64,000 nucleotides of DNA, taken from assembly GCA_963556695.1 (NCBI GenBank), contig CAUWAG010000020.1:3038001-3102000 (forward strand), read 5' to 3'. Below are positions 24,228 through 35,114 of the stretch, in pieces. The DNA comes from Anthostomella pinea (taxonomy: Eukaryota > Ascomycota > Sordariomycetes > Xylariales > Xylariaceae). Each line of letters starts with the position of its first letter. The stretch's first letter is position 1. The position numbers and the translations under genes are program-made. The notes under the pieces were generated by a model. That model searched no databases. It was not told where the DNA came from and was given only the letters and a program-made list of their open reading frames with translations.

Positions 24228-26327
24228 TCAGTCTCTACGCCTGTCGTAGCCCATAGGAGGCGCAGGCAGAGCAGCCGAGTATGGATTCCCATCTGTATAA
24301 CGGGTGGGCCCATCGTCATACCGATTGGCCTGCGGAGAGGCTGAAGAATTCCAATTGTCAGCTCTGGATCTGCCGTAGTGGTCGGAGTTTGCCCGCTTGA
24401 GCCGCTCAATACGTCTCTCGTGACGTCTTTGCTTCTCCTCTTTCCATTCACGGACTTCCTTGGCTTGCGCCCGTGCCTCCTTAAGCTCAGAGACGGCACC
24501 CTGGATGCCGAGCGCTGCTACACCGACTGACGCCGCATCTTGCAAGATTGCCTTTGTCTTCAGCTTTCTGGCCTCCTGTGGGCTCAGTTTACCCTCCGCC
24601 ACTGCCTTGTGCCTTGCCTCGCGCGCGTTCATGCTCGAGTATACGCCATGCGCTGCATGAACCGTGGCGGCAGCTGCCAGCCCTGCCGTGATGAGTTGCT
24701 TACGCCGCATCTTGCCCGTCTTTTTCGTATCTTCGTCCGAATCACCAAGATCGCTGCTGGAAACGGAACTAGACCTACCTCCTCGTGAACGGCTGCGGGA
24801 TCGCCCACCGGCAGAACGATCATCATCATAGTAACCATCGTCCTCCGGACTCTTCCCTCCCCTCATGTAGCCCCGAGCTGCGTAGTCATCGTCATACCGG
24901 TCATCCGGGCTTCGACCCCGAGCCCTCCGGGGTGAGCGGTCGTCGTAGTCGTCCTCTCGCCTATCGTCCGGTCCACTGCCAAGACCAATCTTGGCCAGGC
25001 TGCGTCGTGCGCCATCGACAATGCTACGGCTGCGGCTGCGGCGTCTGCGTGGAGAAGGGTCCCGGCTATCATAAGAGTCATAGCTTCGGCGGCGCGAGCG
25101 GGACCGGCTTCGAGCTTCGACAAGCTTCTTGGCGCCCAAAGCGCCCAAGCCAGCCGTGGCCAGTGCCGCAAGGCCACTGCCACCACCGCCGCGACTACCA
25201 GAGCGAGCACGAGATCGAGAGCGACTCCTGCCCGTTCGATAATCCTCCTCTATGTCCTTCTTGGTACCGTTCAACACGCGGTTGCCGACAAGGCCACCGA
25301 TGACGGACTCGACAAGGTGGCGCTTGCTATCCTTGGAAGGATCGTGGGCGGCATCGATGGCGGCAGCGCCAGCAGCAGCGGTGATGACGCGCTTCATCTT
25401 CTCTCCCTGCCAGCCACCTGGTTCTCTAGCCACTCGAAAGGCTTCGGCGGCGCCAGCAACAAGAGATGCCTTGGCAGCCTTCTGCATTCTGGCGGATGGA
25501 TTGTCCCGCGACCGGTGCGAGTCGGGACTACCACGGCGACTTCGCGAGTCGTGGCGGTCATCCCTGTCGGAGCCACCGCCAGTCAGGGCCTTGATGGCAC
25601 CTCCCAACCCCGCGGCAGAAAGGGCACTCTCCAGGAAGGACTTGTTGCCCTTCCGGTGCCGGGGGTCCTCTTCGTCATCGGAGTAGTATTCGTTGACGCG
25701 GCCATCTCGGCCCTTGTGTACGATGTAGGTGGACTTCTTGTCTTCCTTGATGGCGTGCTTGTTGTAGATGTCGGCGCCTTGGTAGCCTGCAAAGGCACCG
25801 GCGGCGCCCAGAGCGGCTGTACCGGCGATGTTGCGATGAACTTCATAGCCCTCCTTTTCGGCCTCCCTCCGGTCCCAAACCTCCTTGGCGCCGGCGGCGA
25901 TGATTCCGCCAGCAACGGCGGCGATAATCTTCTCTTGCTTGGACAGAACGCGCTTGCGTGTCCTCTCCTCTTCCTCGTAGTAGACACTGGCGGCTTTCTT
26001 GCTGCGGCGGGGATCTCGGGAGGAAGGTGCATCGTAGGAGCGGCGCGGCTCGCGATAGTAGTCGTCGTCATAGCCATGCTCGACCGAACGGGCTCTGCGG
26101 ATGTCTCTTGCGGCGTATCCGGGCGGGGGGAAGTCGCGGCGAACCTCCTCGATGGCGAGGTCGCTGTCCTCCCTCGCGCGCGGGACCAGGGCGGTGCGGC
26201 TGGCTGGATTTACTCTGTAGTAAGTCTCCTGGGTTTCGGTGTAGCGTGGGTCGACTCTCTCCCTCCGGTCGTCGTAGTATCGGCGTCCATGTTCACGCGG
26301 AGGAGCGTCGTAGTCGTAGGCGGACAT
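24228..26327 (-). CDS. DUF3824-type glycine-zipper / RS-rich protein
   Basis: Single-exon 699-residue protein. The N-terminus is rich in Tyr, Asp and Arg. Next comes LSKQEKIIAAVAGGIIAAGAKEVW and GTAALGAAGAFAGYQGADIY, Gly/Ala zipper helices seen in DUF3824 proteins of filamentous ascomycetes. Similar small-residue helices recur (SLVAGAAEAFRVARE, AAGAAAIDAAH, VIGGLVGNRVL, GLAALATAGLGALGAKKLVEAR, AALGIQGAVSELKEAR). Between them are long Arg-Ser and Arg-Asp tracts, probably disordered. The molecular role of the family is not established. The zipper helices suggest membrane association or self-assembly, and related fungal proteins have been linked to septal pores; that is inference. Translation starts at the Met of MSAYDYDAPP. 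A 348-codon frame lies exactly antisense (25317-26363) and is a composition shadow. Confidence 0.85.
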   Translation of the reverse strand: MSAYDYDAPPREHGRRYYDDRRERVDPRYTETQETYYRVNPASRTALVPRAREDSDLAIEEVRRDFPPPGYAARDIRRARSVEHGYDDDYYREPRRSYDAPSSRDPRRSKKAASVYYEEEERTRKRVLSKQEKIIAAVAGGIIAAGAKEVWDRREAEKEGYEVHRNIAGTAALGAAGAFAGYQGADIYNKHAIKEDKKSTYIVHKGRDGRVNEYYSDDEEDPRHRKGNKSFLESALSAAGLGGAIKALTGGGSDRDDRHDSRSRRGSPDSHRSRDNPSARMQKAAKASLVAGAAEAFRVAREPGGWQGEKMKRVITAAAGAAAIDAAHDPSKDSKRHLVESVIGGLVGNRVLNGTKKDIEEDYRTGRSRSRSRARSGSRGGGGSGLAALATAGLGALGAKKLVEARSRSRSRRRSYDSYDSRDPSPRRRRSRSRSIVDGARRSLAKIGLGSGPDDRREDDYDDRSPRRARGRSPDDRYDDDYAARGYMRGGKSPEDDGYYDDDRSAGGRSRSRSRGGRSSSVSSSDLGDSDEDTKKTGKMRRKQLITAGLAAAATVHAAHGVYSSMNAREARHKAVAEGKLSPQEARKLKTKAILQDAASVGVAALGIQGAVSELKEARAQAKEVREWKEEKQRRHERRIERLKRANSDHYGRSRADNWNSSASPQANRYDDGPTRYTDGNPYSAALPAPPMGYDRRRD

Positions 26328-26854
26328 GGCAGCGCTTACGCTTCCGAGGAAGTGATATGTTGATATGGGTGTCGAGCTGAGTCAGGCAAACTCTATTGAT
26401 TGACAGACTGATGGAGTGAATGAATCAAGGCGGCTCTTCGAGTCAAGTGACAAAGTTCGACTACGACGTAGGTATGAACGAGTAAGGTGGCAAGTGTCGG
26501 GTCGGGGTAAGGCGGGGGCGAAGAAGAAGTCGGACGGGAAAAGCACCTGGGCAGCCAAAGACAGGGCAAAGGGCAGACAGGGCAGACAGGTGGTCACTGC
26601 AGGTGGTGGGTGGGCAGGATGGATGCTTGGATGCTGCAAGTGAGACGGGGCAATCAGGTTGCGATGACAGCCAACCCAGCCAAACCTCGCCAGGCTAGAG
26701 GCTGCCCAACGACATGACGTGTGACGTCAGGCCCGGTTTTCCAAATAAGAACCAGGACTTAGCTACGGTACGATAACAAGACATACACTGTATGGAGCAG
26801 CCGATGCCTAATACCGAATGCTTTGGCTTTCCTCGAATATCAGCAGAACCACTT
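26328..26854. other. Leader/promoter side of the DUF3824 gene
   Basis: GC-normal sequence between the start of the minus-strand DUF3824 gene and the AT-rich block. The part near 26330-26650 is probably its 5' leader. No gene is seen. Confidence 0.4.
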
Positions 26855-28545
26855 AACGCTTAGGCTAATAGCCTTATTTTTAACGTTCTTTTATAACAAC
26901 TTAGTAATAAATACTATTAAAACTGTTATTATTTTCCGACATAATTAAATATCACGCTTTACTTTAATAATAACTATAAATATCGAAATCGCTTTAATTT
27001 ATAAGTATTATTATTATTATTATTATTGTTATTTATGAATTCGAATAAATTAACCTCTTCTAAGCGTATATATATTATCATTACAGTTTTTTATTAATAT
27101 ATTTACTACCTTTATATTATATTTAATACTTATTGTACGGGTAAGAAAGTTTCAGGTTTAAATAAATTAGCTCTTTTTATTATTAATTAAGTAATTCGGC
27201 TTTTTGACTACTTTTTTTAATGCGTTTTATTAACTATTTATTACCATAAATATTCTATATAATTTCAATTTTAAGAATTAAATTATAATTAAAGAAACTT
27301 ATTTCTTTCGATTCTATATATTTTAAATATTTAATAAGTTTTAGGGGAAAAAACTATAACTATTTAAATATATAATGTAGCTAATTACATAAATATATAA
27401 ATAATATAATCTTTAAATAATAAAATAATATTTGAATATAATTTAAAATGTAATATTATTATTTATATAATTAGTTATTTAAATAATAAATAAACGGACT
27501 GAAATAATGGGCTATTAATTAGATAATCTTTCTAAAAGAAATCTACTTGAATTTTTTAACAAGCCTAGTTATAATTATTTAACTACTTTTTAATATTTAT
27601 TATAGCTTTTTATTAATCTTATTAAATAAAAGGTTTTTAAAAAGGTTTTTTTTAATTATCTCGTTTTCAACCATTTTTAAAATATTAAGTTTCATTATAA
27701 ATAAAACAGCAATTAATATAATATTCGTAATACCTTTAAAAGATTATTTCTTAAAGATTTTACAAGATTGTTAATATTATTATTTATTTAATCCTTTAAT
27801 CTTTAATTTATTGGTTTTTTTAGCTTTAAGTTTTAAAATATGTATTATTTATTAAAATCCTATAATAATTAACCGTTAATAATACAGCTTTTTTATTTAA
27901 TTCATTATATATCTAATGATCAAAGAGTCTAAACCTTTATCTAAAAGTTAAAAACTATTATAAAACCCTTTATTTTATTTCACATACTGCCGTAATCTTT
28001 TTGTTTAAATGTTTGAATGTTCCTTTAATGATAGTTTTTTTACCTTAGTAACATAAATATTTAAGTTTTGAAACTGACTTGTCATTCTTTTAAATATAAA
28101 AAATATAAATTTATTAAAATTTATTAACCCATAAAAATATCTTTAATTTTATGAAGACTTATTATATTTAAAAATTAAAATATTAACTCATTAAAGGTAT
28201 ATTAATATAATTCTTTTTATACATATTAATAAAATAAGTCTTCGTCATTATAGCCTCTTTTGTTAAACTTTATGATAACCAATTTTAAAAAGGGTATTAA
28301 GAGAAATTCTCCTTAAAAATCTTATTATAAAAGCCATAAAAAATAACCTTAAATAGTTAAATAGTTTTATTTATAAAAATATGATAAATCTAAAAAACTT
28401 AACGCTTATTTTAACCACTCTTTGGCCTTTATAACTATGATAATAACCCTTATAAAGTAATATAAAATATCGTTATTAAACTAGAATAATATAAGGGTTT
28501 TATTTACGTTAATAATACAGCATCTTAAAAACCAATGAAACGATA
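26855..28545. repeat. AT-rich, RIP-like degenerate block (left arm)
   Basis: Abrupt change to very AT-rich DNA with many TA dinucleotides, stops in every frame and no recognisable coding content. In filamentous ascomycetes such blocks are usually transposons erased by repeat-induced point mutation (C to T at CpA). The original element cannot be recognised. It contains a (TTA)n run near 27009-27028. Confidence 0.8.
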
Positions 28546-28547
28546 TA

Positions 28548-28598
28548 ACGTAGGTCACAAGCGAGCGGCAATTACAAGCGAACGGCAACTTTTCACCA
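28548..28598 (+). repeat. Left terminal inverted repeat of the pogo/Fot1-like element
   Basis: 51-bp inverted repeat, partner at 30357-30407. It contains two direct copies of a 15-base motif (ACAAGCGAGCGGCAA and ACAAGCGAACGGCAA) separated by TT, probably paired transposase-binding sites. The only mismatch between the arms is A here against G in the second motif copy. Confidence 0.93.
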
Positions 28599-28653
28599 AT
28601 CTTCTAACCAACATGTCAAATAACTCAACCACAACGCATTTAATTCAATCTAA

Positions 28654-30309
28654 TCAATCGGATTCTTCTTCTTCAGACGTTTCTATCTCTATTGTACAAG
28701 TTCGCGCATTATGGCCAGTGTTGCCGCAAACGCCACAATGTCGCTCACGCGCTGCCGCCCTCCTCGGACGACGACTACCTTCACCCATTTCCTGTCTTGC
28801 CAGCTCACCACCATCCTTTACAGCCTGGAGACCTACTGCATCTTCAACGGAAAGTACTCCTCCTTTCACTAGACGTTTGTTTTTTGTCCTCCGGCGTTTA
28901 CTTAGTAGGTGATTGGCCTCCTCTAGCTCACGGACCCGGGAATCAACCAAAGCGACCTTGTGCATAAGACCGTATGTAGCCTTTGAAAACGAGCTCAACG
29001 CATCAATTATTGATGTAGGTGAGCTTCCCTAGTGGTTTCTGACTCGATTTCGGATATGAACCAATTGGTTGACCGCTTCGTTGATGGTGGTAGGCGTCTT
29101 TGAAGTCCAAGTAGTGGGTGGCAGATTGGGGTCTGGCGACGGTGTTCGTACGACAGCGACAGCATCCAGTTTCGAAATGACACTTTCTGGGTCAAAAGGA
29201 ACAAGCCCAGTGGCACTGAAACCTGCTCGAATGTTCCCTGGCGTCATAGCAGCGTTGTGTGCTTCACAAAACGCTGCAAGGAAGTCCTCTTTCGAAATAT
29301 GGGTTATATGACGCCGCATGAGATCCTCAATCATGCGACCGTACGCTCGTTTGAGCGGGCTAAAACAACTGACATCTAAAGGCTAGAGCCTGTGTGACGA
29401 GTGGGCAGGCATACAAAGGGTAATAATGCTGTTGTTCTGGCAATATCTCTCAAAGATCTGGGAATGGTGGCTTTTGTGACCATCTAGGATGAGGAGGCAT
29501 TTACCGGCAGTCATACGCGGTCTGGTATACTTGTCGAAATGCCGAATCCATTCCAACCCAATCTCGTTCGTAGTCCACCTATTATCGGACACGACCACCT
29601 TCCAATCGTGTGGTAATGTCGTGTCGCGATACCATGACGCGAGGTGGGTTTTGCCCTGTAGAATGATGAACGGCGGGACCACCCAACCATCAGCATTGAC
29701 AGCAGAAATTGCTGTAGACCATTCCCTGTTGCCTTGCTGGGCTTGTCTAGGCCTACCACGTCTTTCGGCGCTTGTAATGACCATGCCGGACCCAATAATG
29801 CCCATCATAAACCCAGTCTCGTCGAAGTTGTAAATATCCGCGTCTTGGATACCATATTTCGCGATTGCCGCTGCAACTTGACAAAACCACCCGCGATACG
29901 CGTCTGGATCTTCGTTCAAGACCCTCTCGTAGTCCATCCTCCGATGAAAACGCGTCCGGAGGCCTGGTGTACGTTTGATGAAGTTCGCCGTCCAGTTCTT
30001 TCCAACGCGTCCAGCCCCGCGCGCTGCCAACAATTGATTTGCCATATCTTTAACATAAGTGTACCGGGGCGGAAATGCTCGCGCATCCAGGTCGATTATG
30101 AAGGAACAAATGGCATTCTCTTCAGAAACCGTAAGTTTCAAAGAATTAGGCATGCTATCGCGTCGTGATGGTCGGCCGGCGATTCTAGCCTTCAAGGTAT
30201 TGTATGGGACATGGAAAGTCTTAGAAAGCTTGCCAATGGTAATATGAGGGTCGCGTCGCTTAGCTTGGACAGCAAGCTGTAAGTCTGATTCGCTATAACG
30301 CAATGCCAT
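28654..30309 (-). pseudogene. Pogo/Fot1-like DDE transposase broken by two TAG codons
   Basis: From the ATG at 30309 one frame runs 551 codons to TGA at 28654, interrupted only by TAG at 29383-29385 and at 29029-29031. The N-terminus has the psq-type helix-turn-helix (HITIGKLSKTFHVPYNTLKAR) and a CENP-B/Tc5-type second DNA-binding domain. The DDE domain shows YNFDETGFMMG (first Asp) and LLILDGHKSHHS (second Asp). The third acidic residue (PLDVSCFSPLK) falls just after the first TAG, so a truncated product would lack it. After the second TAG come a basic coiled region and a C-terminal CCHC zinc knuckle (CGVCGNTGHNARTC). Both stops fit single CAG to TAG changes, that is C to T in a CpA context, the RIP signature. 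The rest of the frame is undamaged, so the element looks recent and only lightly mutated. Confidence 0.93.
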
Positions 30310-30356
30310 TATTGTTGGTTGATCAATTAGGAGCCTTGATTGAAAGGTTGGGTGGC

Positions 30357-30407
30357 TGGTGAAAAGTTGCCGCTCGCTTGTAATTGCCGCTCGCTTGTGA
30401 CCTACGT
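30357..30407 (-). repeat. Right terminal inverted repeat of the pogo/Fot1-like element
   Basis: Mirror of the left arm and followed immediately by the TA target duplication at 30408-30409. Both internal motif copies here read ACAAGCGAGCGGCAA. Confidence 0.93.
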
Positions 30408-30409
30408 TA

Positions 30410-31275
30410 ATACCTTTTAATAATAAGCTTAATAATACTTATACGATAATAAGCCGCTACTTATTACCGTTTATAAACTTTAAAAACTTATAATATATAA
30501 TGAAAGGTTTTTTATAACTATAAATATATTTATAAATATCTTAACAACGTACTTAATAATTTATTATTATACAAAGTAATACTTATTTACAGAATAGCTT
30601 ATCGAAAAAGTAAAAGCATTTCGAAGTCATATAACATACACCTCTATAAAGATCTTAATAATTTAATATTTAAATTATATTTGGAGAACTAATTTAAGAA
30701 ATAATTTAATTATTACGAAGTTAATAAATAACTTATCTTTTAAATCTAGCTATTTTGAATAAATATTCTTATAAATATAATAATCTTTAATAAAAATAAT
30801 ATCTTTTAAATACTACTACTTTTATATTATATTGCTTAAAATATCCAAAAACGCTACGGCCTTATTATACTTAAACCTTTTAAACCTTTTATTAAAATTA
30901 AGTAAACAAACCAATGATATTCGTTTAATTTATAAAAAACATATAATACTTACTAGTATTATAAATACGGGTGTTTATATTTTGAAGCTAGTTAATTAAA
31001 CTAATACTTCGATTTTTTGGGTTTAATTATAAAAAGTGAATAACTGTTTGTAAATATTTAAACGCTTGATTTTTTATATTAAAAGTACTTTAAGCTTTTT
31101 GGCTTTTTTTGATAAAAAAGTGGTAATAAGCTTAAAAACAGAGAGATTTTAAATATTTGAAAGAATATTCTCAAACATTTTAATAAAAGTAATAATAATA
31201 GTAATAATAATAGTAGTAGTAATTAAACCGGTTGTAAAAATCTACGTAAGTAGTATTTAAAGATATTTGGTTGAT
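30410..31275. repeat. AT-rich, RIP-like degenerate block (right arm)
   Basis: Continuation of the AT-rich block on the other side of the transposon; with the left arm it forms one older degenerate region split by the insertion. It has the same stop-dense, TA-rich character, with short TAATAATAG-type runs near 31190-31222. No gene is seen. Confidence 0.78.
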
Positions 31276-32215
31276 ATTTAACTGCGTAAAGCCTTATCAA
31301 TACTTAACCAGATTAGGGATAACGGTCGATATTCCTAGGAAAAGTGGTTCTGCCAATATTCGGGGAAAGCCAAAGCATTCGGTACTATTCATAGGTAGCC
31401 CGTGCTACCGTGTTATGCGGTCAAGAGACGGTATCATACGGTATCAGATCCCCTTAAGACACTGTACTGACTACGCTGGAATCGACCCCAGGGGAGGCAA
31501 ACTACCTAGGTAGTCGAAAATAGTCTCCTTTACTATCGTGAAGGTGCGCCCGAGGACTGTAATCATTCACCACACTGCATGGAACATGGCGGCAGGCTGG
31601 GCTCAGCTGGGCATCAACGTGCAGCAACTACCTCCGGTAGGTCACACACACCAAGTTCGGGCGGATGTGGTCCAACCTCAGCCCTCCCATCTTCAGTACT
31701 GGCATAGCGCCGGCTACGTGCGAGGTCACTTGGGCGTCGGGCAACACCAAGGGAGCAAGAGAATGAGAACCCAATTATCAAATTAAAACTGACCCGTAGC
31801 CGACAAATAAGTACGGTGTGGTATATCCTTCTGGCTAATAATAATACTATTGTAATCCAGGTGGTGCTCCTTTCATCCTGAAGACCTTCCCAAAGCTCCA
31901 GGTTCCTTCTTTAAAATAAGGAATCGGTTCTAGTAGAGGATCCTCGGGAAGGAGTAGACGTACTGCATCCTAAACCTATACATCCCCGCTATGGATTCGG
32001 GCCAGGCCTGTAAATAGAGCCTATCTACGTCGTTGTAGGCGTGGTCCGTCCGAAGTGAATCAACTATACATGAAGCGCATAGGTATCCCAACTCCTCTAC
32101 AGATAATCCTCTATCAGAAGTGTATTCGAATGAAGTGATCAGCTGGACGTACGCCACGAACTGGAAGAGTCGGGCGGTCGCAAGCAAATCGAGACACGCT
32201 CGCGAGTTTCACGTC
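31276..32215. other. Intergenic region between AT-rich block and protease gene
   Basis: GC-normal, no recognisable gene. It contains a perfect 14-bp palindrome ACTACCTAGGTAGT at 31501-31514. Confidence 0.4.
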
Positions 32216-33308
32216 ATGGTTCGCCTTCTAGATTGGGCCACTGTGGTCAACCAACTTATGGCTCGCCTTGAGCGCCGTCGCCTTTATAATCCCAGGCCCA
32301 GAGCGAAACGGACCTGAACGCGGCTTCGGGGGCGGCATAGCATTGCGGGACGACAAGTTGAGCCTGGGCGCCAAGGCCGCTCTCCAGGACGATGCGACCT
32401 ATGAACACGTTTCGAGAGACGAGCTCAGCTGCTTCGCTGACGACGTTGATGACAACAAGGCGGAGGACGCTGTGGAATCTACCGCCGACATCATCACCAG
32501 ATCTCCCGGCGACTATACTTACCGGATAGTCAAGCGTTCGAAACTCGCGACCTACCCCTTCTCCGCAGTGGGAATCATTGAAACCCCAAAGCGTAAGAAC
32601 GGTATATACAACAGGTGCACTGCATCGCTGGTAGGGCCGCGCCACGTCCTGACCGGCAGACACTGCCCAGTGAACAAGGATACGGTGTTCTATTTAGCAT
32701 GGTATGATAATTCCTTCACTGCATCGGCGCATGTTGTGGAGAGATTCCGCACGCCGAGTGGCTGCAACGACGACGACGGTGGTCAATGCGTAGCGAAAAC
32801 GGACATCGCTATTTTGGTCATTGATCAGAGGCTGGGAGACACGCACGGCGGGTTGTAAGTTCTGATCCCTTTACAGGCGTACCGCTCTTCCGCATCCACA
32901 GGCATATTCATCTACTGACACATCTCATAGTTACCCGACTGAGACTATACTCAAGTCCTACGCCGGCGACAAGATCTTTAAACACATATCATACCCCGAG
33001 TCAGTTGCCAATGGAGCTCGATCAGTCTACCAAACGGACATCTCCATTACCCGAGGGAACTGCGGCCGCGGGCCCTTGAAGTCCAGCAGCATGCTCTCGG
33101 CCCCGGGGGCTAGCGGAGGCCCTCTCTGGAAATGGGCCGACGACGACAAGACGACAGCGATCGTGGTCGGTCCGCTCTATGGCTACAAGGAAGACGGTAT
33201 GCTCAGCAAGTTGTTCGGGGCGTCCAAAAACAGAAGCTTTTCAGCAATCAGTTTGGGACGTCCCTGATCGGAGAACTATATAAGACGGTTATTGAAAAGT
33301 ACCCGTAG
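32216..33308 (+). pseudogene. Trypsin-like (S1) secreted serine protease, probably frameshifted
   Basis: The core is a chymotrypsin-fold peptidase. CTASLVGPRHVLTGRHC holds the catalytic His, KTDIAILVIDQRLG the Asp, and SAPGASGGPLWKW the Ser (GASGGP in place of GDSGGP). A 76-nt intron (32855-32930, GTAAGT...CATAG, branch near ctactgac) joins two exons. The N-terminus has a hydrophobic signal-like stretch (LWLALSAVAFIIPG) with no Met in its own frame; an ATG at 32216 in another frame would supply one after a 1-nt shift. The uninterrupted frame ends at 33267 (LGRP), but a different frame from 33234 gives a convincing amphipathic end, NQFGTSLIGELYKTVIEKYP, stopping at 33308. One extra A in the A5 run 33226-33230 would join them. 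The triad is intact, so this is a recent pseudogene, an assembly error, or a wrong model at both ends. It lies beside transposon-rich DNA. Confidence 0.7.
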
Positions 33309-35114
33309 CGCCGTGAGTCGTAGGGTTCAAGCAGTGAGAGGGAAAGAAGATCTCTGGGAGACCAACAATTTCAGAGGATATCTCGGGGAGTCCGTCCATT
33401 GCACTACAATGTTTATGCAAAGTCCCGGCTTGTCCTTGGGCCTCACACACATCTATAAACTCGAACGTTTCGGCAGGGCGTTTGATCACGGCCTCAATAT
33501 CGACCAGGCCATGTAGGGTCCAATGATGGTTTCCCATGTGGCTTTTCTCCTCAAAGGACCATTCCCGGCCTTGCAGCCTGACGGCTAGACTTTCTTCCAT
33601 GCTTGCAATCTTCACCGGGCGCTCACCGAGCACCATCGTTCGCGATAAAGACGCCTGCGCACAGCCTCGTTCGGGCGACGACAGCCGAGGACAGCAGGGC
33701 ATCAGCCAAGGAATCGAAGGCTCCTCGACACGCAGTGTAGCTGGCGAGCCCCATTGGCTGGTTTCCGCCTCATCGCCTCCCCTTCGGAAAGCATATGCGA
33801 CATCTGTGAGCAACTAGCTGGCAGGTGTGCTTATCCGAAGCCACACTACACCCGTCGAGCAGGACATCAACGCATCAGACACTCATCCGTTTTTTGGGGT
33901 AGTACAGTACACGTGGGCCTCACTTACCATGGCAGGGTATGATTTATGCATATTGGCTTGGTGTTGTGCGGCCCTCCTATCTTCCAGACCCTTGGGACCG
34001 AGAAGACACTGTGTTGGACTTGTCCTACCATGAACGGAGACACCACCAGAGCATCGGATAACGACCACTCCGTAAGCGACACCGAATAAGGCGTCATTTG
34101 AATGCCATGCTCACCAGGACACTTCCCAGCAGAGCTTTTATATCAACTTTTGGCTGCCTGAACGAGCCTGACAAGCTGCATCCCATCCCAGTTGCACCGT
34201 CCGCGGCTCCAGCATCGCACTTTGGCTTCAAGGGCCTCCGATCCCTTCAGTGACTAGAAGGGTTACCGATGATGATCAATTAGGAACTGGAAAGACAACA
34301 AGAAAGTGGATGGGGATGCTACATGTAACGAACTCACGCTGCGCGACCCGCCTCACTGGAAATCTTCTGGCCCCCGAAATCCGCAGGCAGCGCAATCTCA
34401 CTCGCTCACGAATGCTCCAATGTGGCTCTTTACGATAACTCGTCATGGAAAAGAAATGAGCTCCTAGATCTGTCGGATAATATTACCGCACGAAAGCACC
34501 ATAACGTTATCTAGATAACCCTGAGCGACGGGGGCCGTGAGGAGGACGAGCGGAAAAGCATCGCCACATTGCGTTGTCTAAAGACTAGTGGCAGAGGCAG
34601 CAAGCTGTGCCTCGATACCAGCCGGGCGACTCATCCGGTCATTGTCTTGTTCAGGGGCTGAATGGCTGAGTCCCTTGCACATCCGTCGCTGCACATATTT
34701 GATGGTCGGCAGGTGCGCGGTGAGTGATGAGGCTGAGCTGCTTGAAGCATGGCCAACTCTAGCTGAGCCGGGATGGACGTTTGCAACAGCAGATGCGCTG
34801 GTTCAGCCATGACCAGACCATGGCCTAGTTATAAAATCAGATAATTCATGAATTTTCCCTCGATGAGTGTAACAAGCAACCCCTTTGTGCCCCCCTTGAC
34901 AACGTGAGCCTCACCAGCGCGTATCCTGAAACTGATTTACAGCCCGCTGACCCAGCACAGAGTTCCTAAAATCACATGATATATGACCGATTCCAGTCAG
35001 TGAACGTGTGAAGCATGAACTCGGCGAACCTGACATTGCCATTGCAGACTTTGCGAGTCGTACACCAAGGCCAGCAGTACTACTGATAATATGCCCCGGG
35101 TGGGCACATGACCA
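33309..35114. other. Region without a confident gene
   Basis: A minus-strand open frame at 33289-33813 (174 codons) is moderately protein-like in its downstream half but matches nothing I recognise and has no intron-linked extension I trust. The rest shows no features. Confidence 0.35.

Larger units (their letters stand above)
28548..30407 (-). mobile_element. Pogo/Fot1-like Tc1-mariner DNA transposon, 1,860 bp
   Basis: A complete element by its ends. The left end (28548-28598) and the reverse complement of the right end (30357-30407) match over 51 bp with one mismatch, both starting ACGTAGGTCACAAGCGAG. A TA dinucleotide lies directly outside each end (28546-28547 and 30408-30409), the target duplication expected for Tc1/mariner/pogo elements. 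The interior carries one transposase on the minus strand. The element has normal GC content and sits inside strongly AT-rich DNA, so it inserted after that block had degenerated. Position and strand are those of the transposase. Confidence 0.95.

Noticed and set aside
25317..26363. 348-codon plus-strand frame.
   Set aside because: It lies exactly antisense to the Arg/Ser/Gly-rich DUF3824 gene and has shadow composition with no domain.
26855..28545. Possible protein-coding genes or a centromere core in the AT-rich block.
   Set aside because: Stops in all frames exclude genes; centromere identity cannot be judged from sequence and the block is short.
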